From Fen-999 sp964469455 (lineage in GTDB: Bacteria; Pseudomonadota; Gammaproteobacteria; Burkholderiales; Rhodocyclaceae): 55,159 nt of DNA. Shown piece after piece: positions 47,672 to 54,642 of the stretch. Numbering within the stretch: position 1 is the first letter of the stretch; each line of letters opens with the position of its first letter. The DNA lies in contig CAYXZX010000005.1 in the NCBI GenBank assembly GCA_964469455.1, positions 1-55,159 of the forward strand, in the 5' to 3' direction. A model generated the notes under the pieces. That model did no database searches and was not told the origin of the DNA. It worked only from the letters and a program-made list of their open reading frames with translations. Made by a program: the position numbers and the translations under genes.

Positions 47672-48225
47672 GCGCGCCGGCAACGACTGAATTGATCATC
47701 GCAGGCGTCGGCGGACAGGGGGTTCTCTTTGCCGGCGAGATTCTGGCACAGGCGGGAGCCCGCCAGTACCGGCATATCTCCTACCTGCCCTCTTACGGCG
47801 TGGAAAAGCGAGGAGGACATTGCGAATGTACCGTGGTGCTGTCCGATGAGGAGATCGCCTCGCCGATACTGGATCTGTCACAGACGGTACTGCTCCTCAA
47901 CGGTGCGAAGGCAGATACCTATGAAAGCCGTGTCCGTCCCGGGGGGACAATGATCGTCGAGAAGTCAGGCCTGAACTTCGCGCCGAAACGTGATGACATC
48001 CGCTTCCTGCCGGTCTCCGGGCTTGATATCGCGGTGCGAATCGGCGGTGCCATGATCAACAACCTGATCATGCTCGGGGTATATGCGAAATTGACGCCGT
48101 CGGTCGCCGCAGATCTGATTGTCGATCAAATCAAGGAGCAGGCCCAGGATCGGGCCGCGGTGCTGACGCGCAATACTGAAGCCTTCGAACGCGGCCTGGC
48201 ACTAGGGAAGACGCTCGACAGCTAA
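47668..48225 (+). CDS. 2-oxoacid:ferredoxin oxidoreductase, gamma subunit
   Basis: A 185-residue gamma subunit of the same complex. N-terminal AGVGGQGVLFAGEILAQAGA and the YLPSYGVEKRGGHCECTVVLS block identify it. ATGA overlap with the beta gene. The four genes give a complete enzyme. About 200 gene-free bases follow before the convergent AraC-type gene. Confidence 0.94.
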   Translation: MSAPATTELIIAGVGGQGVLFAGEILAQAGARQYRHISYLPSYGVEKRGGHCECTVVLSDEEIASPILDLSQTVLLLNGAKADTYESRVRPGGTMIVEKSGLNFAPKRDDIRFLPVSGLDIAVRIGGAMINNLIMLGVYAKLTPSVAADLIVDQIKEQAQDRAAVLTRNTEAFERGLALGKTLDS

Positions 48226-48427
48226 GAGAAGTTCACTGCATACGTCGCCAGAGGATCGTTGGCGCATTTCAGTTGGATGAGTGGGCAGCAGGCTTTCTGA
48301 TGATGGTCGATAGACGCGCCGTCCGGGCGATAAAACCTACTCGCCAGCGTGTCGCTACTGATGACAGGCAGAAAGCGCAAGGGGCTGAACGCTGGGTCGT
48401 GACTCGTCGCTTGAACGATGCCCCCCC

Positions 48428-49468
48428 TCAACCACCACCCACGAGCGAAGGCCAGGGCGCATGGGATTCGCGCTTGCGGAATTCCCGCGGCGACATGCCC
48501 GTCCAGCGTCGGAAGGCCCGGGAAAAGCTGGTGGGTTCGCTGAACCCCAGCCGCTCGGCGATAGCCTCCACGGAAAGCCGGGATGATTCGAGATAGCTTC
48601 GGGCGAGTCCCGCCCGTACATCATCCACGATACTCTGATAAGACACTCCCCGTCCTTCAAGGCGCCGACGCAGGGTGCGGGGACTGACTCCCAGCCGGGA
48701 TGCGCATTCCTCCAGGAGAATCGGCCGGTCGGAAAACATCAGCATCTGGGTCCGGATACGGTGGACCCACTCATCCTCGCTGTCGGCGCCGGCGTTGATC
48801 AACTTCTCGCACTGAGCCCAGTAGACCCGGGCGGCATTGCTGCTGGCCATAGGCAGACGCGTGTCTAGAAAAGCGGCATCGAAACGCACTTGCGTGCAGG
48901 GGGCATCGAATACCACCGGACAGGGAAAGTATTGGCGGTAGGCCTCGCCATGGGTCGGGCGCGGAAAGCCGCAGCGAATTTCCCGCAGTGGCATGGCCCG
49001 GCCGGTCACCCAGCGGGTTGTCGAGACGATGCTGCCCAGCATGTCCTCCACCGCGAACAGAACAATATCGTCGGGAGCCGCCCTCACCTCGATCTGCAGC
49101 ACAGCTTCGGTGCCCTCGTTGCGCAGGGAAAGAAGAACCAGCCGACCACTGAATCGTCCCGAAATCTTCTGGTATTGGCAACCCATCTGTATCGCTTCCC
49201 GCAGGGTCGCGGAACACAGCATGGCGAAGCCCAGGCTGCTCTGGGTCGCGATGGGCCGGTTGATCCCAAGGGCCAACCCGAGGGCGGGGTCGCGGCTCAA
49301 CTTCAGGGCGTTGCGCAGCAGGCAGATGTGCTGCGCATCCAAAATACCGCCGCTGGGGTCCGAAAAATCCCGGTTCTCCAAACCGGTGCCCTTCAGCAAC
49401 GATGCCCGGGAGATCCCATAGGACATCATGAACTCGGCCATCCAGGCCACATAGCTCATCGAAACCAT
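48428..49468 (-). CDS. AraC-family transcriptional regulator
   Basis: A 346-residue regulator with an N-terminal Arabinose_bd-like domain (about 15-200, as in OruR/ArgR/GbdR-type proteins) and a C-terminal double helix-turn-helix (about 240-335: ECASRLGVSPRTLRRRLEGRG, and VEAIAERLGFSEPTSFSRAFRRWTGMSPREFR). I chose the ATG at 49468, which has GGAG upstream; a GTG at 49489 is possible. It lies downstream of and co-directional with the ketoacyl-synthase/selenoprotein genes, 94 bases away, and is the likely regulator of that cluster. Confidence 0.92.
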   Translation of the reverse strand: MVSMSYVAWMAEFMMSYGISRASLLKGTGLENRDFSDPSGGILDAQHICLLRNALKLSRDPALGLALGINRPIATQSSLGFAMLCSATLREAIQMGCQYQKISGRFSGRLVLLSLRNEGTEAVLQIEVRAAPDDIVLFAVEDMLGSIVSTTRWVTGRAMPLREIRCGFPRPTHGEAYRQYFPCPVVFDAPCTQVRFDAAFLDTRLPMASSNAARVYWAQCEKLINAGADSEDEWVHRIRTQMLMFSDRPILLEECASRLGVSPRTLRRRLEGRGVSYQSIVDDVRAGLARSYLESSRLSVEAIAERLGFSEPTSFSRAFRRWTGMSPREFRKRESHAPWPSLVGGG

Positions 49469-49561
49469 CGCGACTCCGTTTCCCGCCACTGGCGCGCCGT
49501 CATCACGCCCAGCAGGTTAATCGCTTTTATGCCGAAGGTGAAGCCATCGCCGCCATTCCAG

Positions 49562-50560
49562 CTACGATGTCGGCGGCATCAGCAGCCCCGCACCGAAAGC
49601 GTAAGGCGTACTGCTGGCCAGCAGGTAGGGCTCATGGAAATGCCCCGACTTCAGCATGCGATCCAGGCCGATCAGCAGGTCCGCCGAGCCAACATGTCCT
49701 GTCTCGGGCCCGGTCAGCAGAAAGTGCTCAATGGGAATGCCAATCACCTGGGCGATAAGGTGCAGGAAGAGCGCCGCAGTTTGGTTGATGATCACCCGGT
49801 TGGGTGAAATGCCGAAGCGCTTCTTCATGGCTGCGAAGCTGCTTGAATATCCGTGGGCGTAGCGCTCACGGACGTCGGCCCGCGAGGTACCCATGAACAG
49901 ACGCTCTGCCGGATTGGCCCCTGTTGGGGCCACAGGATGACGGGTACCGCCATACTTGACCAGGACCAAACCGTTCAGGTCGCTCTGGGTTGTGAACTCG
50001 GCCCCGCGAAAAAGCGCCTTGGCGTCATCGCCGGTTCCCATGGATACCACGGCAGCGCTGGCACCGTCACCATGGGCCCAGAGCCCCATGCTCGCCGCAG
50101 AGCCATGATCCACGGTGTAGGACCAGCGCTCGGCCGTCACGATGGCCGCGACGCCGCCGCCGTGGATGTTCAGCCAGCCCTGAGCCATGTCCAGGGCCGA
50201 CAGGGCGCCCAGGCAGCCGATGGTCATATCCAGTCCCAGGCAGTGGCCCAGGGCGCCACAGTCCTTCATGATCTCGGTGGCCACGGAAAAGGAAGGCAGA
50301 TAATCCCGGGAGATGCCGGCGAATAGCACGAGCCGGAGTTCCTCGGGACCCACCCCCGCATCGGCCAGGGCGGACTTGAGGGCCGTGACCCCCATTATGC
50401 TCGGGTGGTCGTCCGCCTGGGCCAGGCACACGTTTGGCCAGCCCTGGTAGTTGCTCACGTCAGCCCCGGCAGCAGCAGCCACCTCGCACACCGGATGCGC
50501 CGGCGGAAGGTAGATGCCGGTTCCGAGGATCGAGAGCGTCTGATCCGTGCTCGTACTCAT
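49562..50560 (-). CDS. Ketoacyl-ACP synthase III-like thiolase-fold enzyme with altered triad
   Basis: A 332-residue FabH-like protein. The nucleophile C116 is present in DMTIGCLGALSAL. The other two classical residues look exchanged: the FabH histidine position (PHQAN) reads INQTA with N259, and the FabH asparagine position (GN..AS) reads TGHVGSAD with H289. If the alignment holds, the triad is Cys-Asn-His rather than Cys-His-Asn, which may alter chemistry. ATGA overlap with the UGSC selenoprotein stop (50557-50560) and AAGGGTG upstream. Substrate unknown; an acyl-CoA or acyl-ACP condensation or transfer is likely. Confidence 0.85.
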   Translation of the reverse strand: MSTSTDQTLSILGTGIYLPPAHPVCEVAAAAGADVSNYQGWPNVCLAQADDHPSIMGVTALKSALADAGVGPEELRLVLFAGISRDYLPSFSVATEIMKDCGALGHCLGLDMTIGCLGALSALDMAQGWLNIHGGGVAAIVTAERWSYTVDHGSAASMGLWAHGDGASAAVVSMGTGDDAKALFRGAEFTTQSDLNGLVLVKYGGTRHPVAPTGANPAERLFMGTSRADVRERYAHGYSSSFAAMKKRFGISPNRVIINQTAALFLHLIAQVIGIPIEHFLLTGPETGHVGSADLLIGLDRMLKSGHFHEPYLLASSTPYAFGAGLLMPPTS

Positions 50561-51138
50561 GGTGTTTCACCCTTCAAGAGACGTTCCACCGCGTCGGCGA
50601 TCTGGCTTGCACGCTGCCGTAGTACTTCCTGAGCGACCATCTGGGTCGGGTGATCGATCACGATGGCTGGGAGCGAGCGGTCCGAGGGCTGGTAGGCCAT
50701 GCAACGATCCACTTGGTCACCAAAAGGAGTAGTCAAAATTGCGAAGCCGGCTACACCGACACGTTGTAGGGAGATGGAATCGAGCGAACTGCCCAGAGAA
50801 CAACTCCCTCAATCAGATACGCCACACAGGACCAGGCCCGGCTCATTCGACAGCGAGGCCAGAAGAGCCGGCGACATCTGCGTACTGGCATCGTTCTTCT
50901 GGAATATCTGCTCACTCACCTCGATGCCGCGCTCCCGTAGAACCTGCTGTGTGAATTGCAGGATCGCCAAGGAATTGGGTTTCTTGTGATCCAGCAGGGT
51001 CACCCGCGGTACCTTGGGCTTTAGGGTAATCTTGATAGGATCCGGCTCTGGCCGGGGAATGGGATTCACCATCACCTCGCAAGCGACGTCACCGCAGCTT
51101 ATGAGTTGCTTGGCGGGCAGCTTTTCAGTCATCGGCAT
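50557..51138 (-). CDS. UGSC-family selenoprotein (in-frame UGA read as selenocysteine)
   Basis: A 193-residue protein with selenocysteine at 110. The frame starts at 51138 behind a strong GGAGGAAAG site, reaches TGA at 50809-50811, then continues for 83 sense codons to a TGA that overlaps the next gene's ATG (ATGA at 50557-50560). Around the UGA it reads LCGVSD-U-G-S-C-S, the defining UGSC motif of a family in which U is Sec or Cys. The C-terminal half (VDRCMAYQP..., VIDHPTQMVAQEVL) continues the family fold. A likely SECIS hairpin lies at 50769-50811. Taken only to the UGA, it would be 109 residues and lack its motif. The reaction is unknown; a redox or thiol role is inferred from Sec. Confidence 0.85.
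50769..50811 (-). promoter_or_regulatory. Candidate bacterial SECIS element
   Basis: After the UGA the mRNA can form an apical hairpin UGGGC-AGUUC-GCUCG (50781-50795). The loop G and U fall at bases 20 and 21 after the UGA, the register I recall for the fdhF SECIS. An outer GGGAG/CUCCC pairing (50804-50808 with 50769-50773) closes the structure. The prediction is by eye. Confidence 0.6.
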
Positions 51139-51166
51139 AATCTTTCCTCCAGAAAAATACGGCTGT

Positions 51167-52186
51167 TCAAAACCCTTCGACACGTTTGCAAACAACATTC
51201 TGACTGCCGGCCCATCGAGGGATTACAGCTGAAAAGCGCCCCCCCGCTGCGCCGCATTCAACAAAGCTCAACTGCTCGATGAACTTTAGCGGCGTACGCA
51301 TGGCGCCGAACTCCACGTCGGCATAATCCAACGGCGGCACCGCGATCCGTCCGACCTTCACCAATTCATCGGTCTGGCGACGGGCATGGTCGTAAAGGTA
51401 TTGCCGCGCTTGATCGCGCGTGAAATCGCGCCTGATCAATTCCATGTGGTCGGGCGCGATCGCAATCAGGAAGCCACCGGAACGGTAGTACCAGGCCGTT
51501 TGGCCGAAATGAAGCATGCAGTCGCCAATGGTGTCCAGTATCTGGGTACCGCTCCGAGCGTAGTGGTTGTTGCAGGAGTTGGGACCTTCGGCAGCCATGA
51601 CCGTCACCGCAGACTCGCCCGCCGACAAGCCGAACTGTGTGTGATAAGGGTCCCAAACCGTCTCGGGATGTTCGGCAATGCAAAACGACAGGCGTCCCGG
51701 GTGGCCCACCGTGCCGTGCGATGCCAACACGCCGCCGCCCTGGCCGCAGAACAGGCGCATCATCTGGGCGAAGCGCCCAACCGTGGCATTGATGCGGCAA
51801 TTGGACCCGCCGACCGCATTGGCCTCGTGGGCGAAACCCAAGGCCGCAACCACGGGGCCGCTGACGACAGTCAGTACACTGGCGCCGCCAGTCGTTATCT
51901 CGACCCCGCTGACATTGAACAAGGGATCGAGGATAGCCTGTGCCAGAGCGCGTAGCACCGGGGCATACGTCAACTTGCAGCCAGCCATCACTGCCGTGGC
52001 AGCCACCTGTTCGGCGCGTACCTTGATGTTTTGATCGGCGATTTCCCCGACCAAATCACTGGCCTGCCATCCCAACGCCTCCAACATGAGATCTACCAGG
52101 CTTCCGTAAGGAGGAATAACCGGCAGACCATCGGTCCAACCGCTCTCCATGCATTTCTCAATGTCATCCAGTACGCCGTGGCTCAC
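51167..52186 (-). CDS. Uncharacterised conserved protein beside the selenoprotein
   Basis: A 339-residue soluble protein with a GTG start behind GGAGGAAG. I recognise only a conserved-looking pattern: WTDGLPVIPP near the N-terminus, GGSNCRINATVGRFAQM, and TVGHPGRLSFCIAEHPETVWDPYH. I recall related unnamed proteins in other bacteria, some encoded next to UGSC proteins. There are 7-8 cysteines, several in conserved-looking contexts (GGSNC, FCIAEHPE, PNSCNNHY). There is no signal peptide. It ends 28 bases before the selenoprotein start, so they are surely co-translated and probably work together. Confidence 0.8.
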   Translation of the reverse strand: MSHGVLDDIEKCMESGWTDGLPVIPPYGSLVDLMLEALGWQASDLVGEIADQNIKVRAEQVAATAVMAGCKLTYAPVLRALAQAILDPLFNVSGVEITTGGASVLTVVSGPVVAALGFAHEANAVGGSNCRINATVGRFAQMMRLFCGQGGGVLASHGTVGHPGRLSFCIAEHPETVWDPYHTQFGLSAGESAVTVMAAEGPNSCNNHYARSGTQILDTIGDCMLHFGQTAWYYRSGGFLIAIAPDHMELIRRDFTRDQARQYLYDHARRQTDELVKVGRIAVPPLDYADVEFGAMRTPLKFIEQLSFVECGAAGGRFSAVIPRWAGSQNVVCKRVEGF

Positions 52187-52226
52187 TGCTTTTCTTCCTC
52201 CGTCAGTACGGTCTCTCGTCTACAAG

Positions 52227-52320
52227 GTTGGGAAACAAGTAGGAGTCGAACCCGCCACGCGCCTTGCAGATGCTTCTCTGGTTTTGAAGACAAGGCGCCC
52301 GACCGGGAGCATTACTTTTC
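52227..52320 (-). tRNA. tRNA-Sec-like sequence (anticodon UCA), divergent or decayed
   Basis: About 94 bases with the block order of selC: D-arm-like GCTCCC-GGTC-GGGCGC, then CTTGT-CTTCAAA-ACCAG with UCA anticodon (52285-52287), a long variable part, the T-arm GGGTTCGACTCC (52242-52253), and a 3' acceptor strand TTGTTTCC. Length and order fit tRNA-Sec. Against a normal gene: the acceptor stem pairs at only about five of eight positions, the anticodon and T stems each have a mismatch, and the 3' end reads CAACC, not GCCA. A perfect competing repeat (GCGCCTTG/CAAGGCGC) is also present. It may be a noncanonical tRNA-Sec, a selC relic or chance. Confidence 0.5.
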
Positions 52321-52404
52321 GGGTGAGGATCACGCAAACCCTGGGCGCGGTGCAAATCCCGGGCCGAAATGGTCGCATTCATGGTTGCTCGGAATATCCC
52401 ACCC

Positions 52405-53334
52405 TTAATAGCCGGCCGCCACATCCACCACGCCTTCCAAAGGTTTCCCTTGTGCAAACGCCGCCAGATTGCGCAAGAAGAAGGCGAGCATGCGTTCCAC
52501 CATGCCCGGTGCACTCCATGACACGTGGGGACTGAGACGGACACGGGGGTGGGTATAAAGCCAGTGTCCGGCGGGCAGCGGCTCGGGATCCACCACATCA
52601 AGGGATGCCATGGCCACGTGGCCATCCTCCAGCAGGACCCTCAATGCATTCTGGTCGACCAGGCCGGCCCGGGCCACGTTCACGAGATGTACGCCAAGCT
52701 TGGTCAGCGCAAGACGGTCCATATTGAGAAGCCCTCGGCTTTCAGCGGTGGCTGGCAGCGCCAACACCAGATGGTCGGCTTCGCGTAGCACGCGATCCAA
52801 AGTGTCGGCGAGTTCGACTCCTTCCATGGGGCTGGGCCGATGCTGCCTTACCTTGGCCACCACCTGCATATCGAAGGCGAGAGCGCGACGGGCGACGGCT
52901 TGCCCGACCGCGCCAAAGCCAAGCAGGCCCAAGGTCTTGCCTTCCAAGCCACCCAGGTCGGCCTTAAACCATTGAGCAGGTGGTGCAGTCACCCACGTTT
53001 GGGGTAGCTGCTTTTCAAAACAAAGCATCATGGCCAACACCCATTCTGCGATGCCAACGGCCGACGCCCCTCGAGAGCAGCTCACTTGGAGTCCGGCCGC
53101 CAAGTCAAAGGGAAATGTATCCGCGCCGGTGCCGAAGATATGCACCCACCTCAACCCGTGGCATGCCGGCAGGAGTCGGACCAATGATTGGGTACCTGCC
53201 AAGGGCGTTAGCAGCACGTCGACCGGCCCCACCGGTGCTCCTGTCGCCGTCACCTCCACGAGTTCAAGCCCCGGCGAGTGGCGCCGCAATATCCCCTCGA
53301 TTGCCGGAGCCTGGAAATTGAGCGCCAACTTCAT
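52405..53334 (-). CDS. D-isomer 2-hydroxyacid dehydrogenase
   Basis: A 309-residue NAD(P)-dependent dehydrogenase. The nucleotide-binding loop is LGLLGFGAVGQAVARRA (about 135-151). The catalytic arginine is in VNVARAGLVD, glutamate in DVVDPEPLP, and histidine in RLSPHVSW, a complete set. The N-terminal catalytic half is divergent, so the 2-oxoacid substrate is open. A GGAGAGCAG site precedes the ATG. It is the first gene of the minus-strand cluster containing the selenoprotein, separated from the next gene by 218 bases that hold the tRNA-Sec-like sequence. Confidence 0.92.
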   Translation of the reverse strand: MKLALNFQAPAIEGILRRHSPGLELVEVTATGAPVGPVDVLLTPLAGTQSLVRLLPACHGLRWVHIFGTGADTFPFDLAAGLQVSCSRGASAVGIAEWVLAMMLCFEKQLPQTWVTAPPAQWFKADLGGLEGKTLGLLGFGAVGQAVARRALAFDMQVVAKVRQHRPSPMEGVELADTLDRVLREADHLVLALPATAESRGLLNMDRLALTKLGVHLVNVARAGLVDQNALRVLLEDGHVAMASLDVVDPEPLPAGHWLYTHPRVRLSPHVSWSAPGMVERMLAFFLRNLAAFAQGKPLEGVVDVAAGY

Positions 53335-53569
53335 TCTGCTCTCCGCGCACTAGTTGATGCGAATCATGACCGGAACTAATCGGCAATAACAGGGTTCATT
53401 CGGCCAAGACCTGTCTTTTCCGGCCAGGCAATCAACTTGCTCTTGCATCCCCCTAATAGCCGCCAATTTCTAGCCACAGGCCGATACGAAACAGTGAAAT
53501 GCCGGGCTCGGCCCTCCCGCATGGGATTTTGGACAGGAAGGACCCGTCGAATTTCGATTCAGATCACGA

Positions 53570-53977
53570 TCAATCGGAAAACGGATTCTTGATCCTGAGC
53601 TTTCGATTGATGACCAAGCCATCCTGCATATCTTCGGAGAACAGCGTCTTGCATCCGGCTGCCAGGGCCGACGCCGCGATCATCGAATCGTAGATGGACA
53701 ACTGATAGCGTTCCGCGATCTGCATTCCGAGGTCATGCGTTTCCTCGGTCAGCGGGTTAACCTGACAAATCGCACGCACCGTGGAGAGCACCTCGCTAAT
53801 CTCAGCATGCGACATCCTGAGCTTGCGGGTGGCGATCGACGCGGACTCGTTAAGCACCTGCACGCTGATGTGCCCGCCTTGGCTGATCAGTTCCTCGGCC
53901 TTGTCCGCCTTGGTTTCATCCTCGGAAATCAGGTAGAGCACGAGATTGCTGTCAAAAAACTGATCAGCGGCGCTCAT
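53570..53977 (-). CDS. PIN-domain toxin, VapC-like
   Basis: A 135-residue PIN-fold ribonuclease, the toxin of a type II system. Acidic residues are in FFDSNLVLYLISEDE (D near 9), in LNESASIA (E near 43) and in YDSMIAASALAAGCKTLFSEDMQDG (D near 94 and 112). The ATG at 53977 lies inside the antitoxin gene end, overlapping it by 14 bases, which couples them. Such toxins cleave tRNA or rRNA. Confidence 0.9.
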   Translation of the reverse strand: MSAADQFFDSNLVLYLISEDETKADKAEELISQGGHISVQVLNESASIATRKLRMSHAEISEVLSTVRAICQVNPLTEETHDLGMQIAERYQLSIYDSMIAASALAAGCKTLFSEDMQDGLVINRKLRIKNPFSD

Positions 53978-54197
53978 TGGCTTCCAGGCGATCGAACTTG
54001 AAATCGGCAGGCAGTCGCCCACGGTACTTGCGCAAGTGCGAGAGCAACTCGCGGGGTGAAGCAGCCCGCTTGACGTCAAATGAACGCTCGCCGGCAACCT
54101 GGATCTCGATGTCGTCACCTTCCTTCAGCTTCAAGGCTTCGACGACCACGGCGGGAAGCCTGACGGCCAGGCTATTGCCCCATTTGGCTACTTGCAT
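53964..54197 (-). CDS. AbrB-family antitoxin, VapB-like
   Basis: A 77-residue antitoxin. The N-terminal swapped-hairpin DNA-binding domain (MQVAKWGNSLAVRLP, about 1-45) is of AbrB/MazE type; the C-terminal part would bind the toxin. I chose the ATG at 54197 with a GGAGGG site; an ATG four codons earlier is in frame. The gene directly follows a perfect palindrome, the likely autoregulatory operator. Confidence 0.9.
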   Translation of the reverse strand: MQVAKWGNSLAVRLPAVVVEALKLKEGDDIEIQVAGERSFDVKRAASPRELLSHLRKYRGRLPADFKFDRLEANERR

Positions 54198-54217
54198 GAC
54201 GCCCTCCATCGGGTAAT

Positions 54218-54242
54218 GATATACATTGAGAGATTGTATATC
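54218..54242 (-). promoter_or_regulatory. Palindromic operator of the toxin-antitoxin pair
   Basis: GATATACA (54218-54225) and TGTATATC (54235-54242) form a perfect eight-base inverted repeat with nine bases between, 20 bases upstream of the antitoxin ATG. AT-rich hexamers within it could serve as a -10, so repressor binding there would shut off transcription. Confidence 0.7.
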
Positions 54243-54348
54243 GCGCTCGCCGCAAAGCAAGGGCTAAAAAGCAAAGGCTCTATTTGAGCTTCCCCCGAAA
54301 TTTCGTCTTCCAGGAGAGCAGGTAGGATGACGGGAATGGAGGGACGAG

Positions 54349-54642
54349 ATGTTCAAGATGCCGAAGCCGGAATTCACACCCGAGTTCAGGGAACTGGCCG
54401 TAAAGCGGGTGAAGTCCGGGATGACGATTGGAGCGGTTGCCAAGGAACTGGGCCTGGTCGAGCAGACCCTGCGCAACTGGGTGAGGGCGGCCGAGAAAGG
54501 CAAGCTCAATCCGCCGGGGGCAAAGGTAGTTACGCCGGAGCAGATGGAGTTGTCGCGCCTGCGGGTGGAGAATGCCCGGCTCAGGATGGAGTGCGAAATC
54601 CTAAAAAAAGCGACGGCGTACTTCGCGAAAGATGCGCTGTGA
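54349..54642 (+). CDS. IS3-family transposase OrfA
   Basis: A 97-residue DNA-binding protein with a helix-turn-helix (about 10-45, GAVAKELGLVEQTLRNWVRA) and a C-terminal leucine-zipper-like coil (about 62-90, ELSRLRVENARLRMECEIL). A run of seven A's at 54603-54609 (TAAAAAAAG) lies near the end, a classic slippery site for -1 frameshift into OrfB. The -1 frame is open from there into orfB. Confidence 0.93.
   Translation: MFKMPKPEFTPEFRELAVKRVKSGMTIGAVAKELGLVEQTLRNWVRAAEKGKLNPPGAKVVTPEQMELSRLRVENARLRMECEILKKATAYFAKDAL

Noticed and set aside
48226..48427. Short frames between the oxidoreductase and the AraC gene
   Set aside because: No ribosome sites or recognisable motifs; I see only a convergent intergenic region.
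50809..51198. A 129-residue gene ending at the TGA at 50809
   Set aside because: It would stop just before G-S-C of the family motif and leave the remainder of the fold untranslated; read-through ends in a coupled ATGA overlap.
52227..52320. Interpretation of the tRNA-like block as the 3' end of tmRNA or as an attachment-site fragment of an ordinary tRNA
   Set aside because: No tmRNA tag frame or 5' partner is nearby, and the block keeps an anticodon-arm and D-arm-like region as well as the T-arm, so it is more than a 3' fragment.
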